From assembly GCF_002078875.1 (NCBI RefSeq), contig NC_034412.1, forward strand, positions 13,454,995 to 13,518,994: a stretch of DNA of 64,000 bases, given 5' to 3'. This document shows positions 37,311 to 49,140 of this stretch, one piece after another (position 1 is the stretch's first letter; every line of letters starts with the position of its first letter). The translations under genes were made by a program, and so were the position numbers. The notes beneath the pieces were generated by a model that saw only the letters and a program-made list of their open reading frames with translations, made no database searches and was not told the origin of the DNA. The stretch is from Numida meleagris. Its lineage: Eukaryota > Chordata > Aves > Galliformes > Numididae.

Positions 37311-40253
37311 GGGGTGCATGAAGTTTTCCTTTAGATTGCTCCAAGTAAGAACAATAAAAAAAGATATTTTCTCCTTCTATATATTCCATATATATAGATA
37401 TTTGTACCTGTGTCTCTCAGTAGATGTCTTATTGTGATTTAGTCTTGAAGTAGACTATTAACCAAGTTCTTAAATTGTTTCTGAAAATTGAAGTTCATGT
37501 TGAATTTGATGTATCACACACAAAATAACACAGTTGCACTGCTTTTTATCTAAAGAGTTGAAAGTACTTTGCCATTTATTATGTACTTGTAGTATTATAT
37601 AGGCAGCTTTATGAAGCTCATGACCATGTTTTCAGGCAAGAGCTATCTACAGAAATCTATGCAGAAAGAGAGCATCTATACTTTTGCACTTATTTTATGG
37701 AGGATGAAGCACCCTCTGAGCAGAAGCTGACTGACAGTGCTATTTGATCTAAGTTCAGCAGTGACAGGTAGAAGTGCAAGCTGCTTGCCACTTCAATTTA
37801 CATTTTTGTTCCTCATTTTGCCTAGTATGCAGACATACCTGTACAAATGCAAGCTGCCAAATCTCACTTCTCTGAGAAAACATTAGGAACAAGTAAACAT
37901 CCCAGAAAAAAAGCAATTTCATTTTTGAAGCTAGTAAAACAATGGAGGACTTTGTTCTTTTAGAACCATCACCTCCAAAAACAGGAATAAGGAAAGCTTA
38001 ATGCTTCCTCATTTGATCTTGTTTCTTTTTTCTGTGAATATGGCAAGCTTCTAGTAGTACTGTCCCATAAACCATCATTTTTACTTGACAGCATTTAATT
38101 GCTCACATTTCTGTCAACTTTCTGACCTTTAATTGTGCTGCTTTTGACAGCACTTAAAAATGGTGACTGCTTTTAGAGGAAACAAGAAGAAACAAGACAT
38201 GCATTTCCACTTTAATTAGGATTTGTAGTGCATTAATGACAATCATGTTGTCAGAAAACTTTACACACTCGTAAGGCTGTCATGATGGGCAGTTGTTATT
38301 CCTTGTCATCTTCCTTTCTTTTTTCTATCCATAAAAGTGAAGAGTGTCCCCTGGGGTAATGTGACTCGGTGCATAGTACAGAGCTGGTTTTAATAGAGCA
38401 CTGCTAGTGACAAGAGAGGAAAGCCAATGTCTAATGTTCTCATAGTCTTCATGTAGAGAGAGAGCAATGGGTAAAGTAGGATTTGTGCTAATCCCCAAAT
38501 TGTGATGTGTCTGCAGGTTGCATGGTGTGCTTGAGCATCTCTTGCTCTGCGTGTATAATATCTGCCTTGGTAGATAATCTGCACAAACAACTTCTGAAGG
38601 CACAAGAGAGCTCCATGCTTGTGCTTCTGTCTGAAAGGCCTGAGAAAACACAGTTGAGGCCAACTCTGACCTGTGCAGTAGGTCTGCCTCTGCCACAGAG
38701 TGATAGCTGGTAGAGCTGAGAGTTTCTTTTCCCAAACAAGTTGCTTGGTGCTGATGACTGCTGCCAGTACACTTTGCTTTGCTCTTTCAGAGATCTTCTC
38801 AAATGCTGGGGCTCCATCTCTGTGTGATTACATGGCTGTTTGCCATGTGTTAGGGAAAAATGGGGATGAGGAGGCAGCTGCCATGGGAATAATTCACTGA
38901 GCCTACAGCTCTTCACTGTTGTCACTGGCAAACGAAAGTCTGTGTGTGAGGCTGTGAAACATGCTGATTGCTTGGTTTCTCCTTGCTCATTGTAATACTT
39001 GTCTGTAACTTGAGATTTAAGCATGTATGCACACCTGTCAGACCTTACAGAGAACACTCTACCTGGGGCTGTTGCTGATGTTCGGCTTTTTTATTCTTCC
39101 TCCTAATGCAGTACTATGTGTGGGAGTAGTTGTATGGTGTTTTTTTTTAAATTATTTATTCTGGTACATGTATCAAAGCCATAGCATCTTGTTATTACAG
39201 TCTTATTATCTATATTGTACAAGTCTTTTGAGAGCAGTCAGTTGTCAGTTCTTTGGAAGAATGTTTAGTAGTACTCTAATTATTTAGTCATATACACGTT
39301 TTTATTTGCTTGTTGTTCTTTTGCTTTTTTTCACTTTTTTAATTCCCTAAAAGCCTAACAAAAAAGTAACCAGAATTATTTACCAAATTAGTTGATGATG
39401 TGGGTTGGAGACAGAAAAAAATATTAAAGGTGGGAGTACTTGTGCAGATCAGTCTCGCTAGATTTGAATATTACATCAAGGCAAAAGCTTATCTCCCAAC
39501 TGTAGTAATCTCTCTTTGTGAACTGACTCAGTGGAGGCAGGAAGGGATGAAACCTCCATTTACCTACAAGAAAAATAAATCTATTTATCTCCAAGCAAAG
39601 TATTCCTTGTAGTCTCCTGCTATAGTCCGGAAAAATCATGGTATATGAGTCAAAGGACACTTGCTGAATATTTATCAAAGCTTATCTGCTTCTGAGAGTT
39701 ATCAGATGTGCACTCTCTTATCTTGGGAGTCATAGGCTTGAGTTGCTTGTTCTGGAGTTTGCCACAGAAGGGGAATGAGTTTCTGTAAATAATTACAAAA
39801 CCTTTCTTAAAACCTTAACTGCTCTAGCATCTTGAGGCTGTAAAGAATACCCAATAAAAGTTGCCCCACTGTGGCCCCTTCATTTCACTCTCCTGCTGGA
39901 TGTATTTCTTGTCTAATAATATCTCTGTATGCAAGGGATTACTCTATAAAGGCACATGCTTCACACACTGAAATGTAGAATAATGGTTTTATTTTTCACT
40001 GCTTTTTGTGAGAAAACGGGGAAAATTGATCTTTTTCTTGAGAATGATTCTTTAGCCCAGTGAATTATCCTCTACATTTTTCTCTCCTTCCTTTTCTTAT
40101 TCTAGAAAAAACTCCCTTCATTGCAAAGTCCTTGGTAACTGTAATCAGTGTATCATCTTCATTTCAGTAGATGTACTTGGAATTCATTAGGAATTCTGGG
40201 CCATAATTGCAGTCAGCAGAGAGCTCTAATAGGTGCAAGACATCCATTGTCTG

Positions 40254-40271
40254 CCTTGTCTTAAGACAAGG
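40254..40271. repeat. Perfect 18-bp palindrome
   Basis: CCTTGTCTTAAGACAAGG reads the same on both strands. A second short near-palindrome (CAGTTTTTAAAACTG) follows at 40279-40293. A palindrome of this length is expected by chance about once in a few such windows, so no function is claimed. Confidence 0.95.
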
Positions 40272-42717
40272 TATCTTTTCAGTTTTTAAAACTGAATTGT
40301 AAGCTATTCTCAGAGAGGCTGAGCCTCCAGGCAAGGGTATATGATTTCAAGAAATGATCTACAGTTCTGCAAAATACTTGTGCACAGCCAAATGCAATTA
40401 TCAAGATGGTTTGTGTTACTCTTAATTTGATAGTGTCTTGACATGTTTCTGCAGATATTTGTCTGAGGATTGGGTAAACATAGTAAGTCTGTTACTTCAC
40501 TGCACTTTAAAGCTGTCTATATATATTCATTTAAAGATTGCCCTCTGAGTTTAATGTCTGTCTGTATCTGCTAATGTTAATTTACCTTCTAGGTTGGTGG
40601 AATTCAGAAACTGGGTTTTAAATCTGTTTTTGCCAGAATGTCAAAAATCCTATTAGCCTTACATACTATACAGATGTGCAAAAGTGATAAAAACCTTTTA
40701 CAGGTGTTTTTTTATTCTTAGTGTTAGACGAACATGCTTAGAGGGACATAACAAATTATATGGAAGTGATGGATGGACAGACAATGGATGAGTGGCTCAT
40801 GGTGACAGTATAAAAATGCAAAGTTCAAAAACGGCTTGCATACTAAAAATTCCTTTTTCTCCTGAGAGTTACGTCATCCCTGTTGGTTTTTTTATTTTTC
40901 CAGAATATTGGAAAATACTTTACATTATTGTGTGTACCAAGCAGTTACCTTTTAAGAGGCTGACAGTTAACCTCACAGTGACTGGAGGCAATGGCTTTAT
41001 TTCCAGTTCTGAATTTGAAAAGATAGCTGATGTGCAATACAATCTCTTGACAGTGGCTACGCTGTGGTTGTAAGAAACTTGGCAGATAATTAATGATGAA
41101 TTAACTCTTCTGCTTTGATCTCTCTTTGATAAGATTCTATGGGCAGATAATGACTTCTTTGGATGGATTTGCTGTTCATTTTTTCTTAAAACCTTTTCTT
41201 CACTGTAGGTATTTTAAGCTTTGCTTCTATTGTTGCCGTATCTCTGTCAGCAAAAGCTCTAGTAGAGAAGAGTGCTGTATCTGCAAGAACAATTACTTCT
41301 TAGCTCAGTAACTTTAGCTCTCATTTTGTAGACTGGTCAAAGGGCAAAAAGTGTAGTAGTGTCAGCATGCATTCTGTTTGGAAGCTCTGCAGTTCTGCTG
41401 CAGTCTCAACATTGTATCAGAAAATCATTCTGCCTGATGTTTATGACTTTTATTCTTTTGCCCTTTCCCTTCCCTTCCGTTCCCTTCCCTTTTCTTCTGT
41501 TCTTATTTAGGGACTTGGGTAGTCGCTTCAAAACCAGGGTTGTCCACCCATCTCCCTTTTTCTCTCTTGGCAAGGTTTCCTGGTATTCTCTATATCAATA
41601 AATACAGCTTTGATTTTCTTCTCTCACACACAATATTGTGGATGCAGATAGCACTATCTAAAATGATTGCAACTATTTCTCATTCTGGTGGCATATTATT
41701 TCTTCTTGGCTGTATCTAGGTTTGCAATATGACAGTCACAACATTTAAATATCATTTGTTTGAAATCTGCTATCCTGAATAGCCATGGAAAATCATGTGA
41801 GTCGCTAAAAAATAGGAGGTGTTTCAGGTACTTTATCATGCTTTTCTTCATTTAGGAAAAAGTAAAGTGGGAAGTAGAATCATATCAAATAAAAGGGCAG
41901 AATTTGCTCGATCATATCAACAACTGAAACAGCAATTGTGGCTCTTGTAGTGTGATGTAAAGCAAAATAAGTGAGGGTAATATATGGACACCTGAAGCAC
42001 CCAAGAGTGCAGCTGGCTGCACTCTGGAGGATAGTGGCAAATTTTACTGTGAAATATCCCAGAAAGAAATAGAAACATAGAAGAGGATTTCTTTGGAGGA
42101 AGCCGCTCTGAAAGAGGGTTATTGTAAAATTGGTTGAGTCTGAAAATGAGCCTCTTTCTAAAGTAACATATCTGTTGCTTTAAATGGCAAGGGTCCATCT
42201 CTATTTTCATTCTTTCATTTCAACCTGATAGACTGGCTTTGCCATTTGATGTTGTAAGCTAATAGGGTGGAGCACTAATCCCCAAAGGAGTCCCTCCAGG
42301 AGCTCACCAAACTTCTGTTGAGTAGACATCTGACACTGTCTAAAGGAGACCACATCTCTTTTACTGTATGACATGAAATTATGACATAGGGGGCCACTGC
42401 ATGTCTTCTAGTGCACTGAGATGAAGTAAGTTGGAGTGCAGATCGTTAAAGTAGATATTTTCTATGTAAGTCTTCTGGTAAATGTCTGTGATTTAGGATT
42501 CTATGCCCTAAATTGATGCAGAATTGTTAGAGATTACTTTTTCTTTCTTTGTATCAGAGAATCCAGCCTATTTTCATGAATTGCAGTGCTTTCAGTTCTG
42601 TTAAGAAATTGAGTCTCAGATTGCAGAAAAGTTCTTATCTGCCAGTGAAAGACAAATGTACTGACAGGGCAGAATGACTTCATCTGAACATCTTGTTTAT
42701 AAGATTAATGGCAATAC

Positions 42718-42743
42718 AAAAAAAAAAAAAAAAAAAAAAAAAC
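42718..42743 (+). repeat. Poly(A) run of 26
   Basis: Uninterrupted A run, the longest homopolymer in the window. It could be an expanded A-run or the tail of an old retroposed copy. The 300 bases upstream resemble no transcript or SINE I know, and CR1, the main avian retroposon, does not leave poly(A) tails. Left as simple sequence. Confidence 0.95.
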
Positions 42744-43682
42744 GGCCAGTGATCTGGGAACAACTGATGTCCCATTCAGATGAAAACAGTTATATGAACA
42801 CAGGACAAAACATAGGGCATCATTAGACAGTTCAGTTTGTTGAAATACTACTTAGTAAAATAGGAACCTTAAGAAAGCTCTGTCTTTTCCACTATAAAGT
42901 TCTTCATAACTTGCAGAGTGGCTGTAGCAAGCAGTGTTCATTATAGTAAGTTTACTTAAGGAATTGAAGTTTATTTTAATATTTACCTGGTAATGTAGAG
43001 GATACTTGAAAGTATGCCAAACTGACTTTCATTCCCAAACAGTTCTGTTGTATGTGGTGGGATGAAAAGAGCTGCCCAGGAAGCTTGAGTTCTGAGCTCT
43101 GTCCTGCTCTTTTGATTCTTCAAGATGATGTTGATTCAAAAGCTCATTAGCACAAATCTTGTCTGCAGGCAGATGGGCTTGTTCCATTCTAGAATAATAT
43201 ATCACTTTCATGCTTATCAAGGTGCACATTTATTTCTACAAGCATTTGTGTAGGTGAAACGTGAATGAGTGAATCGACAATTATTTTCATTCTAGAATAT
43301 AATTTTCTAATCTATTGAAATGAAACTGTTCTGCAGAAAGAAACCAACTTTGAGGAAACTTTTACTGCAGGCACAGGAAACTATCTTTACAGACAGCTTC
43401 TTTGTGAAGGAAGTGAGATCCCTTTGCCACAGTTGTTGGCTGAACTGAAAGGAAGACGTATCCAATTGAATGCTGGTCCCCTGAACGGCCTTTTATCTTT
43501 GTTGGAGTGGAATTTCTAATTTTACAGAATTTGAGTTACTTTTGTCTGAACGTGAAGAAAATGTATGGAATTCCCTTACCTTCATGGCCTAAGGCAAAAG
43601 TATTTTCTGCTCACTTCTTGCAAGTCATATGTTTGATTTCAGACTCTGGATAAGGGAGAGAGGGAAGAGAGATACTAAAGGG

Positions 43683-43755
43683 ATTGAGGCTTCCTGCTAG
43701 CTTCCCCAGTCAGGTGGCTGCTGATCACCTGCTGGGGAAGCAATGGAACCTCAGT
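43683..43755 (+). ncRNA. Candidate microRNA-like hairpin (unconfirmed)
   Basis: The inner stem pairs GCTTCCCCAG (43700-43709) with CTGGGGAAGC (43732-43741), and CAGGTG (43711-43716) with CACCTG (43726-43731). Only a single bulged T at 43710 interrupts it, and the loop is 9 nt (43717-43725). After a small asymmetric internal loop, the outer stem pairs ATTGAGG-TTCC (43683-43694, bulged C at 43690) with GGAACCTCAGT (43745-43755), including one G-T pair. In total about 27 base pairs in 73 nt, the size and form of an animal pre-miRNA. I do not recognise either arm as a known microRNA. The strand is arbitrary, since the reverse complement folds about as well. Expression is unknown; it could also be a non-transcribed inverted repeat. 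Confidence 0.35.
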
Positions 43756-45884
43756 GTCACACATACCTTTCCCTTGCATCGGCTATCACCTTCAAAGCAC
43801 TGTACTGAAATATGGAGAGTGGAAAGAGGAGCAGCATGACACCATTGGCAACTGAATTCTGTTTTTGCTATCGGGACAACTCTTCTAGATGCCCTAGATC
43901 TACATATTTTACAGTATTTGGCTGAGTTTAGTGTTACTGATTATGCATCATTTCTTAATAAGAAAATCTCAGCTAGATGTATACCTAATGCTAATTTGGT
44001 TGGATTTTGAAAAGTTAATGGTCTGGAAATTGTTAGAGAGCTACTTCAGAACTAATTAGCAAGGTTAATGGCAGAGGACTTGGAATATGCAGAGGTGACT
44101 GAAAGTGAGTCTAGATTTCCAGGCATTGCTAAGGAAATGAAACAGAAATTGAAGTATAGGAGAAAAGTCAGGAAACAGAAGTCTGGCAGAAGGGCTGAGG
44201 ATGACTGAATAAGACTGAACAATAATTTGTTTTTTTTAGTTAGTGAATTTGGAAGGCTTTACTTTTTACTCCTGACTATTTTTTTTTGTTGTTGTTGGCT
44301 TACTTTCACAAAGCCATCCCATTTGATTTCACATCAGAAATTCAAACTGAGTTTTAACAAATGTACCCTAAATATTTTGATACATAACTATATCAACAGA
44401 AGTTTCTTATGTGATTGTTGGTCTTTATAGTTCCATGATCAAAAATAGGTATAAATCTGCTGCATTTTTTTAACAATTTATGCCAATGGAAAAGCCTTTT
44501 CTTTTACTTATCTCTGTTCTTGTGTACTTGTAAGATGTGAAGCAAATCGCAGAATGCAAAGCAATTCTCATTTTCAGATGAGCTGCATCTATGTTTATGT
44601 ACATCTAACTGCATTCAGATCTAGCAGCTGAGATGATAATCTCTATTTTTACTACATATACCCCAATGTAAGAGAGCTGTATCAAAAGTGTACAAAATTC
44701 TGTTGTGATACCTAGCACTGGAATATACAAATTATTTAAAACAGTGGTGTGGAAGGACCACTTACTTCACTGATGATACTCCAAATAGTATTCTTCCCTA
44801 AAAGGGAATGTTGAGAAATGGACCAAGGCAATAAATCAGCATGCAATCTTCAGAGGGAGCAATGACACTTGCCACTTTCAGCTTGATGGAATACAAACCA
44901 GCCGCCTGTAGGCAAATAGGCAGGCTCACAACCAATCATGTGAGCTAAGCAGGTTGCCAATATTTACTCAGCACAAATATACTTTTCAGGCAAAGTATAT
45001 ATTGCTTTTTTTCCCCTTGTTCATGTAGTTCCCATTAATGTCAAAGGGAACTATGTGTTTGCAAAAAGAAAATGCATCCCCTGAGGGTGTCAAGTTTTGT
45101 AAGGTAATGTTCTTCTGTTACATTTTATGCACTGCTTATTTTTATGTGTTGTTGTAATTGTTTAGTGTGTATGATTGCTTCAGAGCCTGCTGTCAGGTGT
45201 GGAATCACTGCATAAAAAGGGCTTGTGAATAAAATATTGAGAATACAGAAAAGTAGGCTCATCCTTTTAATGTCAGTAGAGGAAATGTAATATATTCAGA
45301 ATTGGAACTTACCTAAAGAGCAGCAGAAACTGAGAGCTGCTTGAGAAATGTGAAAATGGAAACCCTAACTGACCAATTAAAACCTACAGTTATTGACATT
45401 TTGGTAATTCATTTAAAGTCTGTATCAGCTCTGAAACAACTGGTCCACTGGGAAGAGCGCTTATAAGGGCATCGTTGATTAAATACACTGAACCTGAGAG
45501 ACCAGATTAGCAGTCATATTTCTAATTTGTAAATCAAACACACTTACAATGTAAACAACGTCTTTATTCTTGTTTTTGTGGAAACCTTTTGACATGAACT
45601 TGGAAATGCTGTTATCTGAGCTATGAGCATTATTACAAAGTAATTGTGAACCTTTTGCCTCTGTTTATACCATCAGTCAGTAAAATGGTTATTTCTCATT
45701 AATGAACAAATGATTTATTGAGCTGTAATAGTTGGACCTTGTCTTGAACCAAGCAATTAGCATTACTACTGCTACCACTTCTAGAAAACCAATGGATGGG
45801 TTTCTTTGTCACTTGTTGGCCAAGAAGATGCACTTTAAACACAGTGAAAAGGTATCTTGGGTAAGAGTTATTCTGGAGGTGAAT

Positions 45885-45970
45885 TAATGATTGATAAAGA
45901 TGATAACTAGATGGACTAGATGATCTTGAAGGTCTTTTCCAACTGTGGTGATTCTATGGTGATTCCATAA
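45885..45970 (+). mobile_element. Short CR1 LINE 3'-end fragment
   Basis: The string GATGGACTAGATGATCTTGA, then AGGTCTTTTCCAACTGTGGT and GATTCTATGGTGATTCCATA, is the CR1 3' terminus with two octamer-like tail units. It is 5'-truncated at about 45885, though the exact left edge is blurred. Confidence 0.9.
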
Positions 45971-48783
45971 CTCTTAACTTTCATAAAGGAAACTTTATAA
46001 AACCCAGAAAATTTTCTTGTTATGCAAATCCTTAATCCAGAGAATGCATGTGTGGAAGGATATTTTGAGTTAAACAGGGTGGCAGTCTCCTTTCTGTTAC
46101 TAAATTCCAAATTTCCTGCTAAATTCTTTTTCCAACTTTGGGTTTCACTGAGTTGTAGCAAGGGATTTAGTTCTTCTCTGCACATGCATTTCTAAGATGA
46201 ATAACTGTCTTGTCTCCTGTCCTTCTACTTGATAGCAGTTATCTTTGGTGCAAACTTGATTTACTTGTAAACCTGCTCATTTGAAGCTTAATCTACTGAA
46301 CTGAGTGGTTCTACTGGGTAAATAATAGGTTAATAGAAAAGCCATATATAATGAAAATAATTTGTTTATTAAAATACAATGGTATACTCAATTCTTGGCC
46401 ATGCGAGTTAACATAGCAAAATCATGAGTGATTTGGGCTCAAGTGAGGAACAATGAATGAAATCTATAGGCAAGTTTAGTCTGTGGGTCAGACTTGTGGT
46501 TCATGATTGTGGATCACCAACAGAATGTGGGGACAGCCTGGTCCATGCTGACTTACATACTTAGCTATTGCCTCTTTTCCAGTGTTTAGCATATCATAAC
46601 TAAAATAAGACTCAGCCTTCTGACATGTTACCAAAGCAGCTTTTTGTGTCTGTCGCAGAAGCTCCTTATTTCATAACTTTCTTCTACGCTCTGAAAACAA
46701 AAACCATGCTGTGTCAGCACTTGTGTTCACTTGTGATGAGTTACAGATAAAAAAAAAAAAACAGTCCTGTTGTTTGGCATTGTTTGCTTGATTTTTTTTG
46801 AATGGGAGGATCAGTTCCTTTCCCCTGAAAATGTAGCAGTTCACTTTGTCTTTCAAGTGGATCTCTGATACTGTAACTAGGTCACCCAACTGGCGCAATA
46901 GGCAAGACAGCTGGCTGGCCAAGTCTGTGTATTTGGCGAGACAGTACTGCAGGTGCAGGAGTAAAAAAAACCTCATTTTCATAGTTTTCTGTGGCTGACT
47001 TCACGTCCTTGAGCTTCTTGCAAACAGCAGATATTCTTCTTCTCACTGCACACTAAAGACTAAAATCACAGTAATCCACTTATCCCTAACTTCCTGCTAT
47101 AGAAATCAATTCCGTCAGAAGCCATCTTTATGTTCCTTTTCATATCAAACTGCTTTTCCATTCTTCCTCAGTAGTTCAAGAAATACTTGGATTGAATGTG
47201 AGCTGCTGAATTGATTTCAAATCAGTTTATTACTTCAGTGATCACTTGGGTTCATCACAGTGGTACTTTTCAGTGTTTAATTCAAAATAGCAATCCATAA
47301 GAATCAAATTGTTATTGCCTAGTTTGGAGGATCAGGAATAGAAAATCGAAGGGAGTATGTGTTGAGTAATCTTTTCACTGGAAATACTGAAGAAGCTTCC
47401 ATCTTGAGAGAAACACAATACTCTAAATGCGTTGGCTACTCTTTTAATTTAGTATACTGGAATATAGAATATTCAGTCTCTTGTACTGCTGTTGAACTGG
47501 CCTTATCACATATGAGAACTGGATTTTCTAATTGGTGAGTTCAACACTTGAGGCTTAGGCTTACTAGAACGGCCTGTATCTTTCCAGAAGAAAGGAGTAT
47601 CACTGCAATGCAAGGAAAAACAGCATCCCACTGAACAGTGAGTATGGGCTCTGCTGAGAGCAGTCCCGCAGCCCGGTGGTGCCCGGTGGTGCTAGTTGTG
47701 TTCGTCCTTACTTTGTGAAGTCTTCTGAGTCTGGTGACTAGGCATAAGCAAGTGCACAGCAGGAAGGGGTTAAGGTGAAAAAAGACCATAATATTTCAGT
47801 GTGTCAGTTGGCCTTACAGCATATAGTTTGACTTCCCTATTTGTAAAGTCCAGGACTGTGAAATTCTCCAAATGCTAAATTTTGTCCTACTTTTTCCTGG
47901 CTACAGGATTTCAAAGTTTTCACTAAATGCAGGATTTGAATTAGTTTAGTCCCAAGCATTTTTGAATCTCTTACCCAATAGAACTTCTAAAGAACCAAAC
48001 TTCTGTAATCTTGTTGTACAGGTTAACTTTTTTTTTTTTTTTGCATTTGCATTTGCAGAAGAATTTTAATTGATGGCTTTAGTACGTTTGCTGGGATGTC
48101 TTTCATTCATGTTATTTTGTTCTTTCTGTAAACCTGTTCTAGCAGCTTGCTTGGAAATCTGCTTTTGTTTTGAAATGCATAAGGAAATTAGTTTCCTTTT
48201 TCTGTGTCTTTAGCATGGTGTGTACTGATTGGATAACTTATTCTAAAAATACAAGTTGAAAATGACCGATCCAGGATTCTTTTCTGTGCTGGTAAGCTGA
48301 GCTATTTAAGTTACCTTTCAGTTCCTATCCCTAAGGGAAAGAAATATCTAAGTAGTCTTTGAGCTCTGTGGATTTGTATTAGAGCATGAATTAAAGATAG
48401 ATGGGTGTGAAGGAGCAGGGAATAATTTTAAGGAAAATTGTCATAGCCAAGCAAGTATATACACAGAAAAGCAAAGAGAGCTAACTCTGACTAATGAAGT
48501 TTGAAGGCAGCAATTAAACAATCAGAAATAGCAGCTAGTCCCCTGAAGAACCCATATAATCCTAAGCTTTTAAAGCTGAATTTTTTTAAACTCTGAACAT
48601 GAACACTATTCCCTCCTGAGCACCCTATTTCCCTTGCATTTTATTGAATAAATAATGTGATCTCCCATTTTATATCATTCCTTGATTTATTAAATTTGTC
48701 CAAGTGGGAGATGGATTTTGGAAGATGTGGGTTGTTTAATTTGTTCCTTTTGTTTTTGAGGAAAGGAGGACTGCCTTAAATGT
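45971..48783. other. Unannotated non-coding DNA with a possible coding relic
   Basis: No supported gene. A minus-strand series of codon-like blocks between about 46560 and 47125 may be a decayed coding sequence (see findings). A 10-bp GC-rich unit (GCCCGGTGGT) is duplicated at 47671-47690. A T-run followed by (GCATTT)n lies at about 48028-48055. Confidence 0.5.
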
Positions 48784-49040
48784 AGCGATAAGGACAATAG
48801 GTAATGGCCTCTTGTTGTGCTAGAGGAGGTTCAGTTTGGATATTAGGAAAAACTCCCATGTCTGAAAGAGTGGCAATGCATTGGAACAGGTTGCCCAGGG
48901 AAGTGGTGGAGTCACCATTCCTGCAAGCGTTCAAGAAAAGTGTAGATGCAACACTGAGGGACATGGGATAGTGAGCATGATGGAGATGGGTTGATGGTTG
49001 GATTAGATGATCTTGGAGGTCTTAATGATTCTATGAGTCT
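48784..49040 (+). mobile_element. CR1 LINE 3'-end fragment
   Basis: The CR1 3' end from GCGATAAGGACAATAGGTAA through GAGGTTCAGTTTGGATATTA, AACAGGTTGCCCAGGGAAGT and GATTAGATGATCTTGGAGGT to the tail ATTCTATGAGTCTATG. It is 5'-truncated. The pairing strings of the 3' untranslated region are better kept than in the copy at 5513. A mariner end abuts it directly inside the last tail octamer. Confidence 0.94.
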
Positions 49041-49041
49041 A

Positions 49042-49140
49042 TGCAAGTTGCTCTGAAAATAATACCTCCTATTTATTTCCATGGAAACTACAACAGATAC
49101 AAAGAATACAATAACACTGTTTGGTAGAGCAGATTCTCAG
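49042..49140 (-). mobile_element. Mariner (Galluhop-like) 3'-end fragment
   Basis: The segment starts TGCAAGTTGCTCTGAAAATA right after a TA at 49040-49041. It continues with CCTCCTATTTATTTCCATGG, AAACTACAACAGATACAAAG and CACTGTTTGGTAGAGCAGATTCTCAGCTA, all matching the left side of the copy at 26711 (the 3' end of the element). The match fades near 49140, and no opposite inverted repeat follows within several kb. It is a truncated copy of about 100 bp without transposase sequence. Confidence 0.88.

Larger units (their letters stand above)
37311..45884. other. Unannotated AT-rich non-coding DNA
   Basis: About 8.6 kb with no supported exon. Two overlapping minus-strand frames at 38325-38735 (136 codons) and 38488-39057 (189 codons) are not recognisable as protein families. 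Simple sequence: a (TTCCC)n-like patch at 41461-41492 and 26 A at 42718-42743. The stretch also holds a perfect 18-bp palindrome at 40254-40271 and the strong hairpin at 43683-43755, listed separately. Confidence 0.55.

Noticed and set aside
38325..39057. Two overlapping minus-strand frames of 136 and 189 codons
   Set aside because: Neither translation resembles a protein family, and they overlap each other and a plus-strand frame. In a locally GC-richer patch stop codons become rarer, so frames of this size arise by chance.
41811..41832. AAATAGGAGG string resembling the inner mariner inverted repeat
   Set aside because: Only about 10 bases match, and the diagnostic CATTACTTTTGGAGCA continuation is absent. 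Chance similarity.
42400..42743. Poly(A) run as the tail of a processed pseudogene or SINE
   Set aside because: The upstream sequence resembles no transcript or SINE and no target duplication is obvious; expanded A-runs are common.
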